DNA of 64,000 nt from Flammeovirga aprica JL-4 (GCF_012844305.1 NZ_JABANE010000012.1:1-64000); one strand, 5' to 3'. Numbered from the stretch's first letter, positions 52,962-62,106 are shown. Notes: a model not told the origin generated them from the letters alone. Numbers and translations are program-made.

Positions 52962-54782
52962 ATGCCAAAAAATAATCATCTTAAAGATTCCCCCCTTTTA
53001 ATTGAAGGAGCATGGGAAGTGTGTAACCAAGTAGGCGGGATCTATACAGTAATCAAGTCAAAAATATTAAACGTTCTCTCTTCTTTTGGAGATGATAACT
53101 ATTGTTTAGTAGGTCCTTATGTGAATAGTAATGTATCCGCGATTTTTGAACCAATTTCTGATGAAGGTAACGATCTGGTTTCCAGAACTGTTCGTTCTTT
53201 ACGTGCTCGTGGATATGAAGTTTCTTACGGTAGATGGTTAGTTTCGGGTCGCCCAAGAGTGGTACTTTTCAATCCATACAACGAAGCTTGGAAACTTACT
53301 GATATTAAAAAATCTAATTGGGAAAGTCATAATATTCCATCATTTGATGGAGATGAACTTTTTGATCAAACCATCATGTTAGCAAGTCAAATCACTGACT
53401 TCTTCCAAGAATTACACGATCAAAACCAGCATCAGCAAAATATTATCGCACATATGCACGAATGGATGGCAGGTATACCGATTCCTGAAATCCGCAGAAG
53501 AAATTTAGATATCAAGTGTGTATTTACTACCCATGCTACATTATTAGGTAGATACTTAGCAATGAACGACCCTAGTTTCTATGATAATTTAGAGAAAGGG
53601 ATTTATGATTGGGAAAAAGAAGCTACTCACTTTAATATACTCCCACAAGTTGCTATCGAAAGATCAGCGGCACATGGAGCACATACCTTCAGTACTGTAA
53701 GTAGGTTGACTGCTATTGAATGTAAATATTTACTAGGAAGAGATATTGATGCTATTGTACCTAATGGTATTAATATCAATCGTTTTGAAGCGCTTCACGA
53801 GTCACAAAACCTACACCAGATATATAAAGAAAAGATTCACGAGTTTGTAATGGGACACTTCTTCCAATCTTACTCTTTTGATCTTGATAATACATTATAC
53901 TTCTTTACTTCGGGTAGATACGAATTCAAGAACAAAGGTTTTGATTTAACATTAGAAGCATTAGCTCGTTTAAATCACAAACTTCGCGTCAACAATATTA
54001 ATAAAACGGTGGTCACTTTCTTTATCACCAAGAAAGAATACAATTCCATCAACCCTATTGAATTAGAATCAAGAGCAGTTTTAGGAGAAATTAGAAAAAT
54101 CTGTGATGCTATGGAGCGTTCCGTAGGTGAAAGGTTATTCTATATGGCTTCTAAAGGTGATACTTATTCTACACCTTCTATTGAGGACCTTATTCCTGAA
54201 AGCTTAAGACTTCAATTAAGAAGAACTGTACAATCTTGGAAAACAGACCGTTTGCCATTTATTACAACGCACAATCTTCAAGATGACAGCAAGGACGACA
54301 TCTTAAACTTTGCTCGTTCTTCTGGGTTATTGAACTTTGAGGGAGACAGAGTGAAATTGGTATACCATCCTGATTTCGTTTCTTCAATGAACCCGCTGTT
54401 CGGTATTGATTATGATGATTTTGTAAGAGGATGCCACTTAGGGGTATTCCCTTCATATTATGAGCCATGGGGTTATACACCTATGGAATGTGTAGCAAGA
54501 GGTATTCCTGCTGTCACTTCTGATTTGGCAGGTTTCGGTGATTTTGTGATCAATGACTTGAAGAGAACACGTATAGATGGTATTGAAGTAATCCATAGAA
54601 AGAATAGCGATTATTCTCACTCTGCTGAGGAGTTAGCTAACTATATGTATGACTTTGTAACTTCTGAAAGAAGAGACAGAATTTCTCAAAGAAGTGCGGC
54701 AGAACAAAGCTCTATCCACTTTGACTGGGATGCTTTATATGATTATTATATCAAAGCTTACCAAATTACATTGGAACGTTAA
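52962..54782 (+). CDS. GT3-type glycogen synthase
   Basis: 606 residues. The N-terminal LLIEGAWEVCNQVGGIYTVI with the KxGG-like VGG loop, HMHEWMAGIPIPEIRRR, FTTHATLLGRYLA and the C-terminal YYEPWGYTPMECVARGIPAV are those of GT3 (eukaryotic-type, UDP-glucose-using) glycogen synthases rather than the ADP-glucose GlgA family. It extends alpha-1,4 chains in the cytoplasm. GT3 enzymes are common in Bacteroidota. The N-terminal phosphorylation tail of the eukaryotic enzymes is absent. The gene is monocistronic, with a strong terminator. No branching or debranching genes are in the window. Confidence 0.9.
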   Translation: MPKNNHLKDSPLLIEGAWEVCNQVGGIYTVIKSKILNVLSSFGDDNYCLVGPYVNSNVSAIFEPISDEGNDLVSRTVRSLRARGYEVSYGRWLVSGRPRVVLFNPYNEAWKLTDIKKSNWESHNIPSFDGDELFDQTIMLASQITDFFQELHDQNQHQQNIIAHMHEWMAGIPIPEIRRRNLDIKCVFTTHATLLGRYLAMNDPSFYDNLEKGIYDWEKEATHFNILPQVAIERSAAHGAHTFSTVSRLTAIECKYLLGRDIDAIVPNGININRFEALHESQNLHQIYKEKIHEFVMGHFFQSYSFDLDNTLYFFTSGRYEFKNKGFDLTLEALARLNHKLRVNNINKTVVTFFITKKEYNSINPIELESRAVLGEIRKICDAMERSVGERLFYMASKGDTYSTPSIEDLIPESLRLQLRRTVQSWKTDRLPFITTHNLQDDSKDDILNFARSSGLLNFEGDRVKLVYHPDFVSSMNPLFGIDYDDFVRGCHLGVFPSYYEPWGYTPMECVARGIPAVTSDLAGFGDFVINDLKRTRIDGIEVIHRKNSDYSHSAEELANYMYDFVTSERRDRISQRSAAEQSSIHFDWDALYDYYIKAYQITLER

Positions 54783-54806
54783 TTTTTAGATTAACCTTAA
54801 AATATA

Positions 54807-54841
54807 AAAGCCGGTCAATTTCGCTGACCGGCTTTCTTTTT
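54807..54841 (+). terminator. terminator of the glycogen synthase gene
   Basis: A perfect 11-bp GC-rich stem, AAAGCCGGTCA (54807-54817) with TGACCGGCTTT (54825-54835), is followed by T's. Confidence 0.95.
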
Positions 54842-54858
54842 ATGAGGCGTTTTAATAA

Positions 54859-55021
54859 TTAAGTACTAAGCCAAAAATAAATGATAATTAATTCTTAGTT
54901 ATTTTTTGTGAATACAACGCTCAAAAGTGTATAAATAGTGGTTCTATTTAAAGTTTTTGAAAGGCAGTAATCGGAAAAAATAATATGAATTAGTGTTATA
55001 TAATTTTGACTTAGTACTTAA
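54859..55021. repeat. 163-bp fold-back element E
   Basis: The inverted ends TTAAGTACTAAG (54859-54870) and CTTAGTACTTAA (55010-55021) are perfect, with imperfect pairing inward over about 30 bp. At the exact centre (54933-54949) sits AAATAGTGGTTCTATTT, a small hairpin whose first 15 bases are identical to the centre of the element at 56360. The ends share AAGTACT with the elements at 38053 and 38214. It is flanked by TTAA, which may be part of the arms or a target duplication. Confidence 0.7.
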
Positions 55022-55055
55022 GAACGGAAGATTTGGATTTTAATTGATCAACTGC

Positions 55056-56198
55056 TTAATCTTTTAAAATACTTCTTGAAATTACTATTTTCTGAATCTC
55101 AGAAGTACCTTCATAAATCTGTGTAATTTTAGCATCACGCATCAAACGCTCTACATGGTATTCTTTCACATATCCGTAACCACCATGTACTTGAACGGCC
55201 TCCACTGTTACATCCATTGCTACTTCAGATGCGTATAATTTAGCCATAGCAGAAGCCTCACTATAATCTTCTCCTTCATCTTTCAGCCACGCTGCCTTAT
55301 AAACTAAATGTCTTGCTGCTTCTATTTTCGTTGCCATATCTGCTAACTTAAAAGCGATTGCCTGATGTTCACTGATTGGCTTTCCAAATGTCTTGCGTTC
55401 TTTAGAGTATTTCAAGGCAAGTTCATAAGCACCTGCCGCAATACCCAATGCTTGAGCAGCAATACCTATTCGTCCCCCATTAAGGGTTCCCATAGCGAAC
55501 TTAAAACCAAAACCATCTTCCCCTACTCTATTTTCCTTTGGCACTTTTACATCTGTAAAACTCAACATATGTGTATCTGAACCTCGAATACCTAGTTTAT
55601 CTTCTTTTTTCCCTACCACAAAACCTTCCATACCTTTCTCGACAATCAGACAGTTAATACCTCTGTGTCCTTTTTCACGGTCGGTTTGAGCGATCACAAG
55701 GTAGATTGAAGCTGAGTTACCATTTGTAATCCAGTTTTTAGTACCATTCAGTAAGTAATGATCTCCTTTATCTATAGCCTCAGTGACTTGAGATGTTGCA
55801 TCACTTCCTGCCTCAGGTTCAGAAAGGCAAAAGGCTCCAATAGCTTCACCAGAACAAAGTCTTGGCAAGTATTTCTGTTTTTGTTCTTCTGAGCCGAATT
55901 TCTCAAGTCCCCAACAAACTAAAGAGTTGTTGACCGACATAGAAACGGAAGCTGAAGCATCAATTTTGGAAATTTCTTCCATAGCGAGAACGTAAGAGAT
56001 TGTATCCATACCGCCTCCGCCATATTTGGGATCAACCATCATGGACATAAAGCCCAACTCTCCCATCTGACGAACTTGCTGTGCAGGAAATCGTTGCTCA
56101 GTATCCCTTTCAATTACTCCCTCCAACAATTCAGACTGAGCGAAATCACGAGCAGCGTCTTTTACCGCTTGCTGCTCTTCTGTTAGTTTAAAATTCAT
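55056..56198 (-). CDS. short-chain acyl-CoA dehydrogenase
   Basis: 380 residues, the usual length. Motifs: FCLSEPEAGSDATSQVTEA (FAD/substrate binding), NGTKNWITNGNSASIYLVIA, YSKERKTFGKPISEHQAIAF and the catalytic glutamate in QIYEGTSEIQKIVISR. It catalyses FAD-linked alpha,beta-dehydrogenation of short acyl-CoAs (butyryl-CoA type) in beta-oxidation or amino-acid breakdown, passing electrons to ETF, whose genes are not in this window. It is monocistronic, with a TATATTTG element upstream on the minus strand. Confidence 0.92.
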   Translation of the reverse strand: MNFKLTEEQQAVKDAARDFAQSELLEGVIERDTEQRFPAQQVRQMGELGFMSMMVDPKYGGGGMDTISYVLAMEEISKIDASASVSMSVNNSLVCWGLEKFGSEEQKQKYLPRLCSGEAIGAFCLSEPEAGSDATSQVTEAIDKGDHYLLNGTKNWITNGNSASIYLVIAQTDREKGHRGINCLIVEKGMEGFVVGKKEDKLGIRGSDTHMLSFTDVKVPKENRVGEDGFGFKFAMGTLNGGRIGIAAQALGIAAGAYELALKYSKERKTFGKPISEHQAIAFKLADMATKIEAARHLVYKAAWLKDEGEDYSEASAMAKLYASEVAMDVTVEAVQVHGGYGYVKEYHVERLMRDAKITQIYEGTSEIQKIVISRSILKD

Positions 56199-56245
56199 GT
56201 GTGTAAATTGGTAAATTTAGGTTGTGTTTATTGTGAATGAATGCT

Positions 56246-56253
56246 CAAATATA
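56246..56253 (-). promoter_or_regulatory. -7 promoter element of the acyl-CoA dehydrogenase gene
   Basis: CAAATATA on the plus strand reads TATATTTG on the minus strand, 48 bp before the start codon at 56198. A -33 TTG is not evident. Confidence 0.5.
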
Positions 56254-56359
56254 CAAAGCTTCGTTGAAAGAAAAAGTTTTTAAGTGTATAATAAACATTT
56301 CAATATTAAATTAATGAGAATAGATAGGTTCAAATTAGAATAATACAATAAATCACTAA

Positions 56360-56519
56360 GAGCATGTTTGGAATATATGTTTTAGAAGTAAAAATTTTCC
56401 ATTTTAGGTTGTGGGGCAATTAATTTCAGAGAAAATAGTGGTTCTATAGTTGATGAAATTAATAAACTCACGTTCTGAAAGGGCGAATTTTTACTAAAAT
56501 AGATGTTTCATACATGCTC
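56360..56519. mobile_element. 160-bp MITE-like fold-back element F with TAA duplication
   Basis: The terminal inverted repeats of about 40 bp begin GAGCATGTTTGG and (other end, inverse) GAGCATGTATGA, and stay alignable through TTTTAG...TAAAAATT. Direct TAA triplets flank the element (56357-56359 and 56520-56522). Inside, ATTAATTTCA pairs with TGAAATTAAT, and the centre (56433-56447) carries AAATAGTGGTTCTAT. There is no coding capacity. A 3-bp TNA-type duplication is known for some IS5-family groups, so a transposase of that kind could have moved it. Confidence 0.8.
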
Positions 56520-56548
56520 TAAGCACCAAGAATCTTTATAACAAAAAA

Positions 56549-56573
56549 AAAGCCTCCCGATGTAGGAGGCTTT
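56549..56573 (-). terminator. terminator of the uppS-bamA operon
   Basis: AAAGCCTCC (56549-56557) pairs with GGAGGCTTT (56565-56573), followed on the minus strand by a T-run, 23 bp past the bamA stop codon. Confidence 0.92.
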
Positions 56574-56595
56574 CTTATCTATAATATATCGTTTA

Positions 56596-59133
56596 TTATC
56601 TCAACTGTTGACCAATTGTGAAGTGGAATTGGCTACCACTGATATCTCTCTGGCCAGGAGGTGCATCGAAACCATATGCCCAGTCAATACCTAGCATACC
56701 GAATGCCGGCATGAAGATACGAGCACCAAAACCTGCTGATTTATAAAGGTCGAATGGGTTAAATTCATCAAATGAAGCCCAGTTATTACCACCTTCCATA
56801 AAGCCTAGTACATAGATTGTTGCTGATGGGTTTAATGAAACTGGATATCTTAATTCCATTACAAATTTGTTGTAAACCACACCACCTAGACCATTGGTCT
56901 CATAAGGTACGATTGAGTTGTTTTGATAACCTCTCAAACCAATCGTTTCTGTACCTAATAAGGCAAATTGTTGTGTTAAACCATCACCACCCATAATGAA
57001 ACGTTCAAATGGACCTAATCCTTTTGCATCATTATAAGCATTCAAGAAGCCCATATGAGCTCTGGTTGCTAATACTAAATCACCAATGATTGCTTGATAC
57101 CATGCATTGTCAAACATCCATTTGTTGTATTCCACCCATCTATATCTCTCTTCATCTGTAATATCAGGAGATGAGAAATCTTTGTCTTGGAATAATGAAT
57201 AAGGAGGTGTTAAACTAATACTCAATGAAACTTGCGATCCTCTACGTGGATAAGTAGGCTGGTCAATACTGTTTCTTGAGATCGTTGTATTAAATGTGAA
57301 GTTATAAGACTTACCATTATTATAATCACCAAAACCTGTGGCAAACCAGTTGTTCAAGTCATATACCATAAATGATAATGAATTGGACATTGTAAACCAG
57401 TCATCCGGCCATTTCAAACGACGACCTAATGCTACTGTAGCAGCATTAATACCTAAACTACCAATCTTTGTATTACCACTGTAAGAGTTCTGATTTGAGT
57501 AGTTATAACTTACAGTCAATGAGTTCGGCTTTCTACCACCTAACCAAGGTTCTGTAAATGAAACGGAGTAAGTCTGATACTGAATACCAGAAGCTTGAAC
57601 CCTTAATTGTAATCTTTGTCCGTCACCTGCAGGAAGAGGTCTCCATTTAGAGAAGTCACCTACGTTTCTCAGTGAGAAGTTGTTAAAGACTAGACCTACA
57701 GTACCTACGAAACCGTAGAAACCACCCCAACCACCGGAAAGTTCAATTTGGTCATTGGCTTTTTCTGTTAAACCGTACTGAATATCTACTGTACCGTTTG
57801 ACATATTTGGCTTTGGCTGAATATCAATTGTTTCAGGATCAAAATAACCTAAAGTTGATAATTCACGCTGTGTTCTGATTAAATCGGCACGGCTAAATTT
57901 CTGTCCTGGTAAAGTTCTAATTTCACGATAAACTACGTGGTCGGAAGTTTTAGTATTACCATTTACGATGATTTTTGAGATGTAAGCTTGTTCACCTTCA
58001 AAAACTCTCATTTCAATATCCACTGAGTCACCTACAACAAGTACTTCTACAGGAGTAACGTTGAAGAATAAGTAACCGTCATCCATATATAATGCAGAGA
58101 TATCTGCACCATTAGGGTTAAACGATAAACGTTTATTCAATTCTGTTGTGTTGTAAACATCTCCAGGAGAAATACCCAATACTCTGCCTAATTGCTCATC
58201 AGTATATTTATAGTTACCCGTCCAATTGATACTTCTGTAGTAATAACGCTTACCTTCATACATATCAATTTCTACGTTTACTAACTTCTGATTGACATCG
58301 TAAACCGAATCTCTTACGATTTCAGCATCACGGTAACCCTCTTCGTTGTAATATTCAACTAATGATTTCTTATCATTTGCATACTCTTCAGCGATAAATT
58401 TAGAAGGAGTGAAAATTCTACCAAAACGCTTTTCTTTCGTTTTCTTTAATTTTCTCTTCACTTTCTTCTCTGTCAATTCCTCAACGCCGGCAAGCTTTAA
58501 TTCATTGATCTTTACCTTGCTGTTTTTATTAACATCAATTCTAAGAATTACTGAATTGGCTAAAACAGGATCTTTCTCACGTACAATTTTCACTTCCGTA
58601 TTCTTAAAACCTTTTTCAGCATAATGTGCTTTAATCAGGTTTTGAGTATTACGAATCATAGATTCCGTTACGATACGGCCTCTAACCAACTGTACCTTAT
58701 CAGTAAGTGTTTTTGCTTGTCCTTTTTTAACGCCTTCAAAATAGAATTTTGAAAGTTTAGGTCTCTCTTTCAAGGCAATCTGAAGATAAACATCACTACC
58801 TTGAATCTCAGTAACGTTAATCTGAACATCACCAACGATACCTAATCTCCATAGTTTCTTTACCGCTTTACTGATTGCGTCGCCAGGAATCTTAATTTTC
58901 TCTCCTACTTTAAATCCGGCGATGTTGATTAATGCATTTTTATCATTAAAATCTGCACCAACAACGTCGATACCTGCAATTGTATATTCAACAGGGGTAC
59001 CATAGTCTACCTTGTACTTACCACTCTGTGAACCATAGTTTGTACCAAACTGAGCATAAGTTGTAGTTATTGCGAATGTCCAAATTGAGATGAACGTTAA
59101 CAGTGTATACACTGCTTTTTTAGTTGATATCAT
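56596..59133 (-). CDS. bamA: outer membrane protein assembly factor BamA
   Basis: 845 residues with a signal peptide (1-27). Tandem POTRA domains (about 50-440) include IRDFRF-like repeat ends such as VNGNTKTSDHVVYREIRTLPGQKFSRADLI. An Omp85 barrel (about 470-845) follows, with the lid-lock segment FIMGGDGLTQQFALLGTETIGLRGY (family VRGY/IRGF motif reading LRGY) and a C-terminal strand ending FHFTIGQQLR. BamA inserts beta-barrel proteins into the outer membrane and is essential. The uppS gene is 39 bp upstream, an order conserved in Bacteroidota. Confidence 0.95.
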   Translation of the reverse strand: MISTKKAVYTLLTFISIWTFAITTTYAQFGTNYGSQSGKYKVDYGTPVEYTIAGIDVVGADFNDKNALINIAGFKVGEKIKIPGDAISKAVKKLWRLGIVGDVQINVTEIQGSDVYLQIALKERPKLSKFYFEGVKKGQAKTLTDKVQLVRGRIVTESMIRNTQNLIKAHYAEKGFKNTEVKIVREKDPVLANSVILRIDVNKNSKVKINELKLAGVEELTEKKVKRKLKKTKEKRFGRIFTPSKFIAEEYANDKKSLVEYYNEEGYRDAEIVRDSVYDVNQKLVNVEIDMYEGKRYYYRSINWTGNYKYTDEQLGRVLGISPGDVYNTTELNKRLSFNPNGADISALYMDDGYLFFNVTPVEVLVVGDSVDIEMRVFEGEQAYISKIIVNGNTKTSDHVVYREIRTLPGQKFSRADLIRTQRELSTLGYFDPETIDIQPKPNMSNGTVDIQYGLTEKANDQIELSGGWGGFYGFVGTVGLVFNNFSLRNVGDFSKWRPLPAGDGQRLQLRVQASGIQYQTYSVSFTEPWLGGRKPNSLTVSYNYSNQNSYSGNTKIGSLGINAATVALGRRLKWPDDWFTMSNSLSFMVYDLNNWFATGFGDYNNGKSYNFTFNTTISRNSIDQPTYPRRGSQVSLSISLTPPYSLFQDKDFSSPDITDEERYRWVEYNKWMFDNAWYQAIIGDLVLATRAHMGFLNAYNDAKGLGPFERFIMGGDGLTQQFALLGTETIGLRGYQNNSIVPYETNGLGGVVYNKFVMELRYPVSLNPSATIYVLGFMEGGNNWASFDEFNPFDLYKSAGFGARIFMPAFGMLGIDWAYGFDAPPGQRDISGSQFHFTIGQQLR

Positions 59134-59172
59134 GCGTTTTGCTTGATCTCTTTTAAGTATTGTCCTTGATCT

Positions 59173-59901
59173 TTACGAAAGTTGTTCACTTGTTTTACCA
59201 TAACGTCTTTCACGTCCTTGGTAAGAATAAATAGCTTCGTGTAGATTGTTCTTCCTAAAGTCAGGCCAAAGTACATTAGTAAAAAATAATTCAGTATAGG
59301 CAATCTCCCACAACAGGAAATTACTCACTCTATGTTCGCCACTCGTACGAATTAGAAGTTCAGGATCTGGCATATTTGCCGTAGACAAGTAACCTTTGAT
59401 TGTATCTTCGTTTACTTCATCAATTTCTCCCGCCTTAAATGCTTGACACATTTTCTCTGTAGCTTGAATCAAATCCCATCTACCGCTATAGCTAAGTGCC
59501 AACACTAATGTTAGACCCGTATTCTCTTTGGTTAGTTGCATTGACTCTTCTAATTCTTTTTGACAATCTTTTGGCAACTGCTCTAAATCACCAATTGCCT
59601 TCAAGCGAACATTGTTTTTCATCAACGTTTTTGTTTCAGAGCGGATCGTTGAAACCAACAATTTCATAAGACCAATAACTTCTGTTTTCGGTCTATTCCA
59701 ATTTTCAGTAGAAAAAGCATATAGAGTCAAATAATCCACCCCCAATTCAGCACATCCCTCTGTTGCCTCACGAACTGCTTTTATAGCATTGTTGTGTCCA
59801 AAGATTCGCTTTGCACCTTTTCCTTTAGCCCAACGTCCATTACCATCCATAATGATCGCAATATGATTAGGTAAATTCGCCTTATCTAACGTATAATCCA
59901 T
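59173..59901 (-). CDS. uppS: undecaprenyl diphosphate synthase (cis-prenyltransferase)
   Basis: 242 residues, the family length. HIAIIMDGNGRWAKGKGAKR carries the catalytic Asp and the DGNGRWA motif. LYAFSTENWNRP and PDPELLIRTSGEHRVSNFLL with LWEIAYTEL complete the family signature. It makes the C55 lipid carrier for peptidoglycan and LPS O-antigen synthesis from FPP and IPP. It is the first gene of an operon with bamA (39-bp gap). Confidence 0.95.
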   Translation of the reverse strand: MDYTLDKANLPNHIAIIMDGNGRWAKGKGAKRIFGHNNAIKAVREATEGCAELGVDYLTLYAFSTENWNRPKTEVIGLMKLLVSTIRSETKTLMKNNVRLKAIGDLEQLPKDCQKELEESMQLTKENTGLTLVLALSYSGRWDLIQATEKMCQAFKAGEIDEVNEDTIKGYLSTANMPDPELLIRTSGEHRVSNFLLWEIAYTELFFTNVLWPDFRKNNLHEAIYSYQGRERRYGKTSEQLS

Positions 59902-59938
59902 TCTAAAAATTGTCTAAAACAAAACTGAGCTCAGTAAT

Positions 59939-59959
59939 CGAATTTATATATTACTTTGC
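59939..59959 (+). promoter_or_regulatory. putative promoter of the TRAP operon
   Basis: CGAATTTATATATTACTTTG plus C agrees at 20 of 21 positions with the element before the phosphoesterase gene (33723-33742). It points to the TRAP genes and lies 188 bp before the first of them. Confidence 0.4.
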
Positions 59960-60146
59960 TGAAGGGCGAAATTAAAGATAAATAGAGCAGATAACAACAA
60001 AAAACAGATTTGAAATGAAAACAAATAGTACATATTCATAAGAATAATGTATTTTTACACAAGTTAACAATCTACATACAATAAACTATTTTACGCTGTG
60101 TACACAGTATCAATGAGATACTATTTTTTAACACAACAATTGCTCT

Positions 60147-60647
60147 ATGAATAAATTTTCTAGCAAATTAAACTTACTGAATAAAAAAATAGGAAGTTTT
60201 GTGTCCTATTTCTCAATATTGCTGATTCTCATCGTTTGCTTTGATGTTTTAATGCGGTACTTTTTCCACACCACTTCTGCTTCTATTGCAGAATTAGAAT
60301 GGCATCTGTTCGCTTGTATTTTCTTATTGAATGCCGGAAACACATTACGTCAGGACAAACATGTGAGAGTAGATGCTTTTTACTCAAAATTGTCTCATCG
60401 CTCAAAGGTTTATATTAATACGTTGGGGTTTCTATTTTTCCTCACGCCTTTTTGTTTATTGATTATTGATGCGAGTATTCCATATATCATCAATTCTTAT
60501 AAAATAACAGAACATTCTACTGACCCCAGTGGCCTTCCTTACCGATTTATAATCAAAGCTACTATTCCCATAAGTATGGTTTTACTCTTACTTCAAGGGA
60601 TTGGAAATACTGTGGAAGGGCTTTATTCTTTAAAAACTACAAATTAA
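60147..60647 (+). CDS. TRAP transporter small permease (DctQ)
   Basis: 166 residues with four membrane segments. DVLMRYFFHTTSASIAELEW, then LNAGNTLRQDKHVRVDAFY and STDPSGLPYRFIIKATIP, identify the DctQ subunit. It pairs with the large permease (DctM) encoded 4 bp downstream in sodium-driven uptake, usually of carboxylic acids. The substrate-binding DctP gene normally found beside it is absent here. Confidence 0.88.
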   Translation: MNKFSSKLNLLNKKIGSFVSYFSILLILIVCFDVLMRYFFHTTSASIAELEWHLFACIFLLNAGNTLRQDKHVRVDAFYSKLSHRSKVYINTLGFLFFLTPFCLLIIDASIPYIINSYKITEHSTDPSGLPYRFIIKATIPISMVLLLLQGIGNTVEGLYSLKTTN

Positions 60648-60651
60648 CAAC

Positions 60652-61959
60652 ATGCTTCTTGCACTTCTATTTATCTGCCTTTTCGGGGCTTTATTATTGG
60701 GCTATCCAGTTGCCTTTACATTGGCAGGCGTTTCATTGATTTTTGGCTATTTTACTTTTGGGGTTGATTTGTTTTACTTACTGCCTCTTAGGATTTTTGG
60801 AACAATGAGCAATCAGATCCTAATTTCTGTGCCCTTGTTCGTCTATATGGGGGTAATGCTTGAAAAGTCAGGTATTGCCAGCAGGTTATTGAATACCATG
60901 GCTATTCTTCTCGGGAAAGTAAAAGGCGGATTGGCTATCTCTGTGGCTATTGTTGGTGCTATGTTAGCGGCTTCTACTGGAATTGTTGGAGCAACCGTTG
61001 TCACAATGGGACTGATGAGTTTACCTAGTATGCTTAAAAGAGGTTACTCACCTGAATATTCCACAGGAATCATCGCTGCAAGTGGTACTTTAGGGCAGAT
61101 CATTCCTCCAAGTATTGTATTGATTTTAATGGGCAGTGTTATGAATATATCTATTGGAGATCTATTTATTGCGGCTGTTATTCCAGGGGTACTGCTTGTG
61201 ACCTTCTATATAATATATGTTTACGTTTATGCAGGTTTAAACCCAGATAAAGTACCTTCTATTCCTAAGGCTGAAATAGATGAGTTCAAGAAAACATTAA
61301 GCTTTTCATCTTTGCTAAGAACATTTGTTTTACCATTTGTTCTAATCATTGCGGTGCTAGGTTCTATTTTTATGGGAATTGCCTCTCCCACTGAAGCGGC
61401 TGGTGTTGGCGCTCTAGCAGCTACTTTATTAACTGCATTAGAAAAAAAGTTGACTTGGAAAGCTGTGAAGGAATCTGCTCTTGAAAGTGGTTCTTTAACA
61501 AGTATGGTTTTTATGATTCTTGTGGGGGCTACAGCATTCGGATTAGTTTTCAGAGGATTGGGAGGTGACGAAATATTAGTTGAGCTAATTCAAGGTTCAG
61601 ATCTTTCACCTTATATGTTCCTTGCACTAGTACTATTGGGAATTTTTCTTGCCGGATTCTTCATTGATTTCATTGAAATCATCTTCATTTTTATGCCCGT
61701 TGTCACTCCTATTTTCTCTTTGTATGGATTAGATCTATTATGGGTAGCCATCCTAGTCTCACTCAATTTGCAGACTTCTTTTCTAACTCCTCCATTTGGG
61801 TTCTCCCTATTTTATCTCAAGGGAGTCGCTCCAAAAAGCATTAAAACAAGTCAGATTTATAAAGGAATCATCCCCTATATCTGCATTCAGCTCCTGCTCA
61901 TTATTTTAGTGATTACCTTCCCTAAACTTGTTACCTTCCTCCCTACTATAATGGAATAG
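60652..61959 (+). CDS. TRAP transporter large permease (DctM)
   Basis: 435 residues with about twelve membrane segments. SNQILISVPLFVYMGVMLEKS, AASTGIVGATVVTMGLMSLP, IIAASGTLGQIIPPSIVLIL and SLNLQTSFLTPPFGFSLFYL are typical of DctM. It forms the transport channel with DctQ (4-bp gap). A fold-back element begins directly at its stop codon. The periplasmic binding protein must be encoded elsewhere, or the system works without one. Confidence 0.92.
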   Translation: MLLALLFICLFGALLLGYPVAFTLAGVSLIFGYFTFGVDLFYLLPLRIFGTMSNQILISVPLFVYMGVMLEKSGIASRLLNTMAILLGKVKGGLAISVAIVGAMLAASTGIVGATVVTMGLMSLPSMLKRGYSPEYSTGIIAASGTLGQIIPPSIVLILMGSVMNISIGDLFIAAVIPGVLLVTFYIIYVYVYAGLNPDKVPSIPKAEIDEFKKTLSFSSLLRTFVLPFVLIIAVLGSIFMGIASPTEAAGVGALAATLLTALEKKLTWKAVKESALESGSLTSMVFMILVGATAFGLVFRGLGGDEILVELIQGSDLSPYMFLALVLLGIFLAGFFIDFIEIIFIFMPVVTPIFSLYGLDLLWVAILVSLNLQTSFLTPPFGFSLFYLKGVAPKSIKTSQIYKGIIPYICIQLLLIILVITFPKLVTFLPTIME

Positions 61960-62104
61960 GCAATTGCACATTTAAGTTGGATTATTTTTTTTAGTCTAAT
62001 CAAGGCAGAATAGAAGAGCATAGCAATAGTTACGTTATGATATTCTAACGCAGAGTAGGCTAAAAAAGAAAATCCACAACTTCCGATTTTAATTGTACAA
62101 CTGC
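61960..62104. repeat. 145-bp fold-back element C
   Basis: The ends GCAATTGCAC (61960-61969) and GTACAACTGC (62095-62104) pair with G-U tolerance. Inner arms TTTTTTTTAGTCTAATC and GAGTAGGCTAAAAAAG also pair. The core shares AATCAAGGCAGAAT, AGAGCATAGC, TAGTTACG, TCTAACG and AGAGTAGG with element A (38095-38177), but the outer arms are different in sequence and still complementary. It starts at the base after the dctM stop codon. Confidence 0.75.
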
Positions 62105-62106
62105 TT

